This document shows, one piece after another, positions 14,621 to 21,411 of a DNA stretch of 21,411 nucleotides (the first letter of the stretch is position 1; each line of letters begins with the position of its first letter). The DNA lies in the NCBI GenBank assembly GCA_964471755.1, contig CAYYJM010000091.1, positions 1 through 21,411 of the forward strand, written 5' to 3'. The translations under genes and the position numbers were made by a program. The stretch comes from CAYYJM01 sp964471755 (GTDB taxonomy: Bacteria > Planctomycetota > Planctomycetia > Gemmatales > Gemmataceae). The notes beneath the pieces are model-generated. The model worked only from the letters and a program-made list of their open reading frames with translations. It did not search any database and was not told the origin of the DNA.

Positions 14621-15706
14621 TCAACTCGCGAAGATCTTCTTGAACCGCTCGTCACGGCTCAATTCGCTCTCCTTCTGCGGCGTCTCGTCCAGGATCTTCT
14701 TCACCACGGTGTCCGGTGTGACCCCTTCTGACGAGGCCGTGAAGCTGGTCAGGATGCGATGCCGGAGGACCGGATGAGCCAGGGTGGCGATGTCCTCGGT
14801 CTGAACGTGGGTTCGGCCGTAGAGCAGAGCCCGCGTCTTGGCACCGAGGATGAGGAACTGCACCGCACGCGGACCAGCACCCCAGGCCAGCCACTCGCGA
14901 ATGAACTTCGGCACGCCCGGTTCGCCGACGCGCGTCTGGCGGACCAGGGCCAGAGCGTAGCGGATGACGTGATCAGTCACCGGCACCTTGCGAACCAGAC
15001 GCTGCAGTTCCAGGATCTGGTCGCCGGTCAGCACCGCACGAACGTCCTCGCTTTGCAGAGACGTCGTCCGGCGAGCGATCTCGAACTCCTCGTCGAACTT
15101 CGGATAGCGGACGAAGACCTTGAACATGAAGCGGTCTTGCTGAGCTTCCGGCAGCGGGTAGGTGCCTTCCTGCTCGATCGGGTTCTGTGTCGCCAGCACG
15201 AAGAACGGATCGCCCAGGCGGTGGCGCGTCCGCCCGACGGTTACCTGTCGTTCCTGCATGGCCTCCAGGAGGGCGGCCTGCGTCTTGGGCGGCGTCCGGT
15301 TGATTTCGTCCGCGAGGATGACGTTGGCGAACAGCGGCCCGGGAATGAACTTGAACTCGCGGGCTCCGGTCGAGCGGTTCTCCTCGATCACCTCGGTGCC
15401 GGTGATGTCCGAAGGCATCAGGTCAGGGGTGAACTGAATGCGCGAGAAGTCCAGCGAGAGGGACTTGGCCAGGGTCGAGATCATGAGCGTCTTGGCCAGA
15501 CCGGGCACACCCTCGAGGATGCAGTGGCCCCGGCTGAACATCGCAATGAGCAGCTCTTCGATGACCTGATCCTGACCGACGATCACGCGACTCAGTTGCG
15601 TCTTGATCTCCTGGAAGGCGTCGCGGATCTTTTTGACCGCTGCCTGATCTTCACCCGCCAGGTTCAGGTTACTCGGGTTGGCGGATTGCGTGTACTTGTC
15701 GCTCAT
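14621..15706 (-). CDS. MoxR-family AAA+ ATPase
   Basis: 361 residues from ATG 15706 (MSDKYTQSANP), chosen because GAGAAG lies 6 nt upstream and the extension to 15793 adds residues unlike the family. Walker A is G66-VPGLAKT (66-73), Walker B is VILADEI (129-135), sensor 1 is ATQNP with N175, and the arginine finger region is EAQQDRF with R192. LLEAMQERQVTVG and PEAQQDRFMFKV are typical MoxR stretches. Length is normal. These ATPases remodel or activate partner complexes containing VWA proteins; genes for such partners (DUF58, BatA-like, VWA) follow directly. Acts in the cytoplasm. Lies 118 nt after the prenyltransferase-repeat gene on the same strand, so it may share its transcript. Confidence 0.96.
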   Translation of the reverse strand: MSDKYTQSANPSNLNLAGEDQAAVKKIRDAFQEIKTQLSRVIVGQDQVIEELLIAMFSRGHCILEGVPGLAKTLMISTLAKSLSLDFSRIQFTPDLMPSDITGTEVIEENRSTGAREFKFIPGPLFANVILADEINRTPPKTQAALLEAMQERQVTVGRTRHRLGDPFFVLATQNPIEQEGTYPLPEAQQDRFMFKVFVRYPKFDEEFEIARRTTSLQSEDVRAVLTGDQILELQRLVRKVPVTDHVIRYALALVRQTRVGEPGVPKFIREWLAWGAGPRAVQFLILGAKTRALLYGRTHVQTEDIATLAHPVLRHRILTSFTASSEGVTPDTVVKKILDETPQKESELSRDERFKKIFAS

Positions 15707-15782
15707 GCGAGACTTCTCAGTGGGTGGAACCGTGCAAGCGGTCGGGGAACGTCGCCTTGAATCCGGGAAGGTCAGGAGGAAC

Positions 15783-15824
15783 GCCATCGCCACGATGGGG
15801 TTCCTCGAAAACGAGGTCGATGGC
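15783..15824 (-). terminator. Structured spacer after the prenyltransferase-repeat gene
   Basis: Directly after the TGA the minus-strand transcript reads GCCATCG at its start and CGATGGC at its end (7-bp outer stem), enclosing CCTCG-TTTT-CGAGG; an alternative is CCATCG-TGG-CGATGG. No terminal U-tract, so attenuation or partial termination before moxR is possible but not shown. Confidence 0.3.
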
Positions 15825-16958
15825 TCAACGCTGGTAGATCGGCAGCGCGGCCTTGTCCAGTTGCAGGATGGTCAGGTGGACACCAGTGATGAAGACCGGG
15901 CCGACGTGTCCGCCGGTCCAGTAGCCGTAATCGGCTCCTTCCTTGACCATGGTATCCTTGAGGTACTTGAAGGTGGTCTCCCGATACTTGTTCCAGGTCA
16001 TCGGGTTCTTGTCGCCAGGGAAGAGTTTGTTCCAGCCGTCGTTGCCGAGCATGTACATGGCCTGGGCGAAGTAGTAGTGCGTGTACTCGTCGTGGCCGAA
16101 ACGGCCGGCTCCGAGCATCGGCACACGGTCACGAGCGAACTTGAACCACTGCTTGATCAGCGGCGAGTGATAATCCCCCGCGCTGAAACCACAGGCGATT
16201 GCCGCCGCCGTCAGAGCGGGCCGACCGTCGCCGCCACCGCCACCGGCCAGCGAGTAGATGATACCCCCCTGACCGTTGGTCGAATCGCGCAGGTAGATCT
16301 GCGACATGGGGATGGCTTCCGGCGGCACCTTGACACCCGCGTTGCGGGCCGCACGCAGGGCCTGCACCTGGGTGATGGTCACCGAGCCTTCGTCGAAGTT
16401 ATTGCCTTCCTTCGCCGACATGTAGCCCCAGCCGCCGAGATCCTTGCCGTCCTTGGTTGATTTTCGGCGGGTCTGGGCATCGTGTGAAAACTGGGCGGCC
16501 CGGACGAGGATGTCCTCCAGTTTACGCCGGGTGTCGCCTTCCTCTTCATCGCCGTAGACGCAGGCCAGGAACAACAGGGAGAAGCCGTGGCCGTACATGT
16601 AGCGGCCGGCCTCACCGGGGGTGTTCGGGTTACCGATCATGCCGTTGGGCTGGACCTTGCTCATCAGGTAGTCGCGGGCCTTGCGGATGCGGTCCTTGTA
16701 CTTCCCCTCACGAGCAGTCGAGCCTTCCATCAGCAGCGACATGCCGCCGATGCCGGTCATCGTGATCGGATACTGGCCGCCCTGCGCTTCCCAGTGTCCA
16801 TCGTTGCTCTGCTCCTTGGCCATCCAGTTGAGAGCCCGGCGAACGGTATCGCGGAACTCCTCCGGAATTTCCTCGGAGCGAGCGCTCGAGAAGGTCAGGA
16901 GCAAGGCGGCCGTTGCGCTCAGGGCAGCCAGGGACGCCATCCACAGGATTCGGCGCAT
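15825..16958 (-). CDS. Secreted prenyltransferase/squalene-cyclase-repeat protein
   Basis: 377 residues; ATG 16958 with GAGGAG 9 nt upstream. Residues 1-29 are a signal peptide (MRRILWMASLAALSATAALL, then SSARS before Glu-Glu). The rest is alpha-helical with repeats like those of the (alpha/alpha)6 barrel of terpene cyclases and prenyltransferases: ALNWMAKEQSNDGHW, ARDYLMSKVQPNGMIG, LGGWGYMSAKEGNNFDEGSV and TAAAIACGFSAG. It is about half the length of a squalene-hopene cyclase and I see no Asp-rich DxDD catalytic motif, so cyclase activity is unlikely. Planctomycetes have many such secreted barrel proteins of unknown role. First gene of the minus-strand block, next to the divergent gap; possible link with the MoxR operon is by position only. 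Confidence 0.88.
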   Translation of the reverse strand: MRRILWMASLAALSATAALLLTFSSARSEEIPEEFRDTVRRALNWMAKEQSNDGHWEAQGGQYPITMTGIGGMSLLMEGSTAREGKYKDRIRKARDYLMSKVQPNGMIGNPNTPGEAGRYMYGHGFSLLFLACVYGDEEEGDTRRKLEDILVRAAQFSHDAQTRRKSTKDGKDLGGWGYMSAKEGNNFDEGSVTITQVQALRAARNAGVKVPPEAIPMSQIYLRDSTNGQGGIIYSLAGGGGGDGRPALTAAAIACGFSAGDYHSPLIKQWFKFARDRVPMLGAGRFGHDEYTHYYFAQAMYMLGNDGWNKLFPGDKNPMTWNKYRETTFKYLKDTMVKEGADYGYWTGGHVGPVFITGVHLTILQLDKAALPIYQR

Positions 16959-16964
16959 GAGTCA

Positions 16965-17189
16965 TCACTCCTCAGGCCAAGCGTGCAGGCGAGAGCCGGT
17001 CACGTCGCTCTCCACCATACCTCCGACGATCCAGCGTTCGGTTTCTGACACATTCAGGGAGCATTGTTCGCACAGGGATCGAAAAAACGGCAATTTCGAG
17101 TCATCGCTTCCCACGGGACTACCGAGATCGCCGGACCATCCCGGCAGTAATTCAAGCAGGTTCGCGCCATCGGGACAAGTCATCCCCAT
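16965..17189 (-). CDS. Possible small Cys-containing protein upstream of the prenyltransferase-repeat gene
   Basis: A 74-codon frame from ATG 17189 (or ATG 17183) ends with TGA at 16967-16965, 6 nt before the next ATG, and its last codons (GAG GAG) form that gene's ribosome binding site. It has Cys5, Cys40 and Cys43 (CPDGANLLELL and LCEQCSL), a spacing that could bind a metal. Against it: third codon positions are clearly less GC-rich than in the neighbours, no convincing ribosome binding site, and the frame extends upstream without a clear start. I recognise no family. It could simply be non-coding DNA of the divergent promoter region. Confidence 0.3.
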   Translation of the reverse strand: MGMTCPDGANLLELLPGWSGDLGSPVGSDDSKLPFFRSLCEQCSLNVSETERWIVGGMVESDVTGSRLHAWPEE

Positions 17190-17247
17190 CGTTTCGTCCG
17201 TCAGCCTTCCGATTATTAACGCAGGGGGAAAGGAGACCGCGTCGTCT

Positions 17248-17259
17248 TCCGGTTTTTGC
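17248..17259 (+). repeat. Direct repeat copy 1, TCCGGTTTTTGC
   Basis: First copy of a 12-bp repeat, followed by CA. The second copy starts 44 bp later, about four helical turns, so a regulator could contact both on one DNA face. Confidence 0.6.
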
Positions 17260-17278
17260 CAAAACGAGCCAACCGCCC

Positions 17279-17309
17279 TTGAGTCTCCCCCTCCGGTTTT
17301 TGCTACCAT
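17279..17309 (+). promoter_or_regulatory. Candidate promoter of the TPR/J/GrpE/Hsp70 operon
   Basis: TTGAGT (17279-17284) and an extended -10, TGC-TACCAT (17301-17309), with 19 bp between the hexamers. A start near 17316 gives a leader of about 36 nt before GTG 17352. The spacing is long, so this is only a candidate. Confidence 0.35.
17292..17303 (+). repeat. Direct repeat copy 2, TCCGGTTTTTGC
   Basis: Second copy of the same 12-mer, ending inside the TGC of a possible extended -10 sequence and about 48 bp before the start codon of the chaperone operon. Position fits an operator. Confidence 0.6.
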
Positions 17310-17351
17310 AGGTGAAGTGGAGATCGCGGAACTCGCACCTCGAGGGTTCTC

Positions 17352-19694
17352 GTGGCCAAAGCATCATCGGATACCGCCGGACTACGCCGGAAGATCGAAC
17401 AGGCTCAGCGTGAGAAGCGCTGGAAGGATGCCTTCGATCTGGCCCGGAATCTGGTTCAGCAGAACAACTCTGAGGAGAGCCGCACCGTCTTGCGCAGCTC
17501 GGCCCTGGGGTTTGGGCGCTCCCTGGCCGAGCGAGGCCGAACACGCGATCTGGCCAGCGAACTCCCGCGTCTGGTGGCCCTCTTCCCTGGAGACGCCTCC
17601 TGGGCCGCGATGGTGGCCGAACTGGCCGTCAGTAGCGGTCTGATCAAGGAGGGCCTGCAACTCTTTCCTCCGGAAGATGCCGCAGGGATCGATCGGCTCC
17701 GTGGCACCATGGCGGATGGTGCCGTCAAACTCGGCGCGACCGGCTTCAAGAATCTGCCCGCCGAGATGCACGCCGACCACCTGCACATCATCAAGGCCTT
17801 TGATCTCGTCGAGCGCGGCAAGGACGACGAGGCCCGGACGGAACTCCAGGGCGTCGGTCTGCGTTCGCCCTTCGCCGAGTGGCGACTGTTTCTGCGCGGA
17901 TTGCAAGCCTACTACGCCAACGACGACCAGCGTGCGAGCGAGGCCTGGGCCAGGCTCGCCGCCGATCGTCTGCCGTTCCGCCTGGCCGCTCCGCTTCGCC
18001 TGGGAATAGATCCAGCCTTCCGCGACGCCCAGACACCGCAGACGCGCACCGGCCTGGCAGCCCAGGCTCAGAAGTTGTCTGACGCCGCCTCCCTCACCGG
18101 AACGCTGGCCCGACTGCATCAGGGCATCCTCAAGCAGCGCTCCCTGTCGCGCGAGTTCTCCGACCTGCAACAGCATCGGGCGGCTCTCGATGCCCTGCCG
18201 GCCGACCTGCGTGAGCGTCTGTCGCGTTCCATCTACTGGGCCCTGATGTCCGCCCCGGATGACGAACGACGGCGTTACCTCCGCAGTTTTCAGCCCCCAC
18301 GGGAGGACCCGAAGCTCCAGCGCCTGGAGGCGCTCGCCCTCGAACGGGAGAACGACCCGTATGCCGCCCAGAAAGCCTGGCTGGCCTACGAGAAGGAGAT
18401 CGCCACGAACCAGACCCTCTGGGGCGACGACTCCGAGCGTGTCCGCGCTCTGCTCTGGCTGCATGCCGGTAAACTCGCCGCCATTCAACCGGAGGATCTC
18501 GACGAAGACCCGGACTTCTCGTTCGGCATCTTCGGTGGCGGAGGCCGACCAAAGAAGCGCGAACGGCCGCGTCCGAGCCAGACCGCCGAGGTCTGCTTCC
18601 AGCACGCCCGCCAACTCGGATCGGACCTCGTCGAGGCGTACATCATCCCGATTCATCAGTTGCGCGACCAGGACCAGGTCGAGCAGGCCCGCCCGCTGGC
18701 CGATGACCTGCGGCAGCGCTTCCCGGACGACCTTGATGCCCAGATGACCGCAGCCATGGTCTATGCCGACCTGGAAGCGATACCCGAGGCCCTGGCCTGT
18801 GCCGAGCAGGCCGCCCACATCAATCCGCTCGATGCCCGTGTCCGCGACATTCGCCGCACCTACGCCTTCTCGCTCGTCCTGCTGCACCTGCGTGCCAATC
18901 ACGGCGACGAGGCCCGGTCCGCCCTGTTACGAGCTCGCGATCTGGCCGACTCCGAGGTGGACCGCCAGACTGCCAACCTGCTCGAGGCGACCATCGCCTG
19001 GAAGGCTGGCGATACGGGACCAATCGAACAGCAGCGTCAGAAGATGGAGGCGACCCTCCCGAAGATAGCCGTCGTCTACACCCTGGTCGTCCAGGCCAAC
19101 GCCGCGGGCGTGGATCGCAAGAGACGCGACCCGATCGACAAGGAGTTCAAAACCCTGCTCGACGGCGACCTGACCCTGGAAGCGGCCATGGCTCTGGGCC
19201 GAATGGTCGCCGACCAGGGCCGCTTCAGCGATGCGCCCTACCACGGCTACAAGACCCATCGAGACAAGACGATCAAGAAGCTGGCCAAGGCCTTCGACCG
19301 GACAAAGGTAACACCACGGCAGCTCCTCGACCTGGGGCACCTCTACATTGACCTGAAGGCGAAAAGGCCCCTGACGCAGTTGACGGCGAACGTCCCCCGC
19401 AGCGTCCCACAGGCCATCACCTTCTACCTGCGCTATCTGAAAGACGTCCAGTCGGGCCGGAGTACTTTCTTCGGGGGACCACCGGTCCACTACCTCGGCT
19501 ATGCCAGCAGCCATCTCAAGGAGATCACCAACACGGAGGATCGTGAGTATCTGAAACGGCTCATCGATGCGGAAAAGAAGCGTCTCAACATCGAGGATCT
19601 GTCCGATCCGCACGGCCTGTTACGCCACATGTTTGGCTCTGCTCCGGGCGACCTCGACGACGATATCGATGACGACGAGGAGAACTCACGATGA
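17352..19694 (+). CDS. TPR-like helical protein, first gene of Hsp70 operon
   Basis: 780 residues from GTG 17352, with GAGGG just upstream. The sequence is alpha-helical throughout. TPR-like stretches are seen at about 20-60 (EKRWKDAFDLARNLVQ), 145-205 (KDDEARTELQGVGL, then DQRASEAWARLAAD) and 460-560 (YADLEAIPEALACAEQAAHI, NPLDARVRDI, DEARSALLRARDLAD). A short glycine/basic linker (FGIFGGGGRPKKRERPRP) lies at about 391-408 and an acidic tail (DLDDDIDDDEE) ends the protein. No signal peptide or membrane helix, so it is cytoplasmic. Its stop codon overlaps the J-like start (ATGA), which implies translational coupling. TPR proteins often bind Hsp70 or its clients, so it may be a co-chaperone or client adaptor; that is inference. 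No named family recognised. Confidence 0.88.
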   Translation: MAKASSDTAGLRRKIEQAQREKRWKDAFDLARNLVQQNNSEESRTVLRSSALGFGRSLAERGRTRDLASELPRLVALFPGDASWAAMVAELAVSSGLIKEGLQLFPPEDAAGIDRLRGTMADGAVKLGATGFKNLPAEMHADHLHIIKAFDLVERGKDDEARTELQGVGLRSPFAEWRLFLRGLQAYYANDDQRASEAWARLAADRLPFRLAAPLRLGIDPAFRDAQTPQTRTGLAAQAQKLSDAASLTGTLARLHQGILKQRSLSREFSDLQQHRAALDALPADLRERLSRSIYWALMSAPDDERRRYLRSFQPPREDPKLQRLEALALERENDPYAAQKAWLAYEKEIATNQTLWGDDSERVRALLWLHAGKLAAIQPEDLDEDPDFSFGIFGGGGRPKKRERPRPSQTAEVCFQHARQLGSDLVEAYIIPIHQLRDQDQVEQARPLADDLRQRFPDDLDAQMTAAMVYADLEAIPEALACAEQAAHINPLDARVRDIRRTYAFSLVLLHLRANHGDEARSALLRARDLADSEVDRQTANLLEATIAWKAGDTGPIEQQRQKMEATLPKIAVVYTLVVQANAAGVDRKRRDPIDKEFKTLLDGDLTLEAAMALGRMVADQGRFSDAPYHGYKTHRDKTIKKLAKAFDRTKVTPRQLLDLGHLYIDLKAKRPLTQLTANVPRSVPQAITFYLRYLKDVQSGRSTFFGGPPVHYLGYASSHLKEITNTEDREYLKRLIDAEKKRLNIEDLSDPHGLLRHMFGSAPGDLDDDIDDDEENSR

Positions 19695-19984
19695 CCGACC
19701 CATACAAGGTCCTGGATCTGCCGACGACCGCGGATGAGGCGGCCATCCGGCAGCGCTATCTGGAACTGGTCAAACGGTTCCCGCCGGACCGAGCCCCGGA
19801 GAAATTCGCCGAGATCCGAGCCGCCTACGAACTGCTGCGCAATCGCGACGAACGACTCCGCAAGCAACTGTTCGAGGGAGATCGGCAAGCGCACCTGGAT
19901 ACGGTCGTGGAGGAGATCGCATGTCGAACGGGGCGACGCCGGGTGAGCCTGGCACGGCTGCTGTCGATTCTGGAAGCCAGTTGA
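19691..19984 (+). CDS. J-domain-like protein lacking the HPD motif
   Basis: 97 residues; GAGGAG 8 nt before ATG 19691, overlapping the previous stop by 4 nt. Residues 4-62 align by eye with a J domain: PYKVLDLPTTADEAAIRQRY (helices I and II), then the loop, then FAEIRAAYELLRNRDERLRK (helices III and IV). The loop reads R29-F30-P31-P32-D33, so the invariant His of HPD is Pro. That His is needed for stimulating Hsp70 ATPase in known J proteins, so this one may recruit or hold Hsp70 without activating it, or work with a different mechanism. The short basic C-terminus (RTGRRRVSLARLLSILEAS) is read in a region shared with the next gene. Family call is good; function is inferred from family and operon. 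Confidence 0.85.
   Translation: MTDPYKVLDLPTTADEAAIRQRYLELVKRFPPDRAPEKFAEIRAAYELLRNRDERLRKQLFEGDRQAHLDTVVEEIACRTGRRRVSLARLLSILEAS
19909..19915 (+). promoter_or_regulatory. Ribosome binding site inside the J-like gene for the GrpE-like gene
   Basis: GGAGGAG, 5 nt before ATG 19921. It is the strongest such site in the operon and supports the start that makes the two genes overlap by 64 nt. Confidence 0.7.
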
Positions 19985-20811
19985 CGACCTTGCTGGAAGG
20001 ATTCGAGACCTGGCTTCGTCGCCAGCCGGCGCTGCCGTCAGGGCCGCCGACTTCGAGCGACGGGCCAGACCTCGGCACGCTCCTGCGCGAGTTCATCGCC
20101 CTGCGGCAGGAAATCAACCTGCTGACTCGGGCCACACGCACCCAGCAGGAGCAGAACGCCGCCACGCTCGCCACCCTCCAGGCCAGCGTGGAGAATCAAT
20201 CCCAGGCCAGCGAAGATCCTGGAGTCGATGACTCCCGTTCGCCGGACACGGTGAACCTGAAGCAGTTGATGGAAGTCCGCGATGCCCTGAGCCGGGCCGA
20301 GCGCGAGATGGGCAAGGCGCGAACGAACCTGGACCCGGTTCTTGCCGAGGCTCTGCCGGTCGAGCCGGAGGAGCCGCCCTTGCCCAAGCCGCCGCCGATG
20401 CCGACCGCGTCGAGCTGGGGCCGCTGGTTTGGCGGCAGTGCGCCGGACCTGCACGCCTGGCAGGAGTACATCCGGGCGATCGAGGCCCGTCAGGCCCTGC
20501 GCCGCCAGCGGGTCGAGGCCGCGACCCGGGCCCGTCAAGCAGCTCTGGACCGCGTGCGTCAGATCGTCGGCTCGCTCCTGGACGGTTACGCCATGAGCGT
20601 GCAGCGGATTGACCGTCTGCTCGAAGCCCATGACCTGGAAGCCATCGAGACCGAGGGCCAGCGTTTCGACCCGGAATTGATGGAGGCCCTGGAGGTCGTT
20701 CCGGGCACCGGCCGACCGGCGGGCGAGGTGATCGAAGAGCTACGGCGGGGTTACCGTCAGGGAGACCGCGTGATCCGGTTCGCCCTGGTCCGCGTCGCCC
20801 GGGACAACTGA
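19921..20811 (+). CDS. GrpE-like nucleotide exchange factor, extended form
   Basis: 296 residues against about 200 for typical GrpE. The C-terminal third shows GrpE features: a helix (about 181-240), then EGQRFDPELMEALEVVPGTG (245-264), GEVIEELRRGYRQGDRVIRF (268-287) and ALVRVARDN, matching the FDP-hEA and GY-hhhRxAhVxV pattern of the beta domain. The N-terminal half has a coiled coil (about 53-95), then a Pro-rich linker (PEEPPLPKPPPMP, 149-161). GrpE promotes ADP release from Hsp70 in the cytoplasm. Its start at 19921 has GGAGGAG and lies 64 nt inside the J-like gene. Hsp70 follows 11 nt later. Probably specific for the Hsp70 encoded next door and not the main cellular GrpE. Assignment is fairly sure. 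Confidence 0.85.
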   Translation: MSNGATPGEPGTAAVDSGSQLTTLLEGFETWLRRQPALPSGPPTSSDGPDLGTLLREFIALRQEINLLTRATRTQQEQNAATLATLQASVENQSQASEDPGVDDSRSPDTVNLKQLMEVRDALSRAEREMGKARTNLDPVLAEALPVEPEEPPLPKPPPMPTASSWGRWFGGSAPDLHAWQEYIRAIEARQALRRQRVEAATRARQAALDRVRQIVGSLLDGYAMSVQRIDRLLEAHDLEAIETEGQRFDPELMEALEVVPGTGRPAGEVIEELRRGYRQGDRVIRFALVRVARDN

Positions 20812-20822
20812 AGGAGACACCC

Positions 20823-21411
<589 letters not shown>

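Larger units (their letters stand above)
16959..17351. promoter_or_regulatory. 393-bp divergent intergenic region
   Basis: Separates the two divergent blocks and must hold promoters for both. It is visibly more AT-rich than the genes. It contains the direct repeats and extended -10 described separately, and on the minus strand a TTAATAAT stretch (17219-17212) as a weak -10 candidate without a good -35. GAGGG at 17342-17346, 5 nt before GTG 17352, serves the plus-strand operon. The doubtful small frame 16965-17189 lies here. No CIRCE-type heat-shock operator was seen. Confidence 0.6.

Noticed and set aside
15707..15793. Longer start of the MoxR gene (29 extra residues, partly hydrophobic)
   Set aside because: It looks like a signal peptide by chance but MoxR proteins are cytoplasmic, and ATG 15706 has a good ribosome binding site.
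16959..17351. CIRCE heat-shock operator in front of the chaperone operon
   Set aside because: No TTAGCACTC/GAGTGCTAA inverted repeat is visible.
17382..18902. Antisense frame of 506 codons inside the TPR-like gene
   Set aside because: No domain features; the plus frame has a TPR-like pattern and is coupled to the next gene.
19691..20811. Frameshift that would join J-like and GrpE-like genes into one protein
   Set aside because: Both have complete domains, their own strong ribosome binding sites and normal ends, so two overlapping genes are simpler.

Overview
The window reads as chromosomal DNA from a high-G+C planctomycete, most likely of the Gemmata group. This is inferred from three things: very large membrane-anchored VWA and BatA-like proteins, a DUF4175-type protein followed by a Gln/Gly-rich secreted protein, and palindromic GC-rich intergenic repeats whose cores are GGCGTCAGCCC and GCCGGCTTGCCGGC. 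I found no rRNA, tRNA, insertion sequence or CRISPR array. Coding density is high and genes sit in two divergent blocks separated by one 393-bp gap (16959-17351).

Left block, minus strand, read from 16958 down to 1. It starts with a secreted prenyltransferase/squalene-cyclase-repeat protein (15825-16958). Next come a MoxR-type AAA+ ATPase (14621-15706), a DUF58 protein (13505-14449), a BatA-like VWA membrane protein (10634-13435), a 1157-residue membrane VWA protein with a glutamine-amidotransferase-like middle region (7046-10519), a 1179-residue DUF4175-like membrane protein (3376-6915) and a secreted coiled-coil protein with about 310 residues of Gln/Gly repeats (475-3111). The last is a partial secreted protein that runs off the left edge (1-327) and probably has its own promoter. 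The core order MoxR, DUF58, BatA-like VWA, VWA is a planctomycetal version of the MoxR/Bat operon: a cytoplasmic AAA+ motor paired with membrane proteins carrying extracytoplasmic metal-binding VWA domains. Four of its intergenic gaps carry a palindromic repeat element. These are the most structured non-coding sequences in the window.

Right block, plus strand, 17352 to the right edge. A 780-residue TPR-like helical protein (17352-19694) overlaps by 4 nt a 97-residue J-domain-like protein (19691-19984). That gene overlaps by 64 nt a GrpE-like protein (19921-20811), which is followed 11 nt later by an Hsp70-family protein cut by the window edge (20823-21411). This is a dedicated Hsp70 chaperone operon. 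Its J-like protein has Pro-Pro-Asp where a working J domain has His-Pro-Asp, and its GrpE is longer than usual, so it is probably a specialised system and not the housekeeping DnaK machine. In the divergent gap two copies of a 12-bp direct repeat (TCCGGTTTTTGC, 44 bp apart) lie just upstream of this operon and the second overlaps a possible extended -10 promoter.

The two places most worth a second look are the chaperone operon with its HPD-less J protein, and the MoxR/VWA/DUF4175/Gln-Gly operon with its palindromic elements. All functions are assigned from sequence reading alone; no database search was run.
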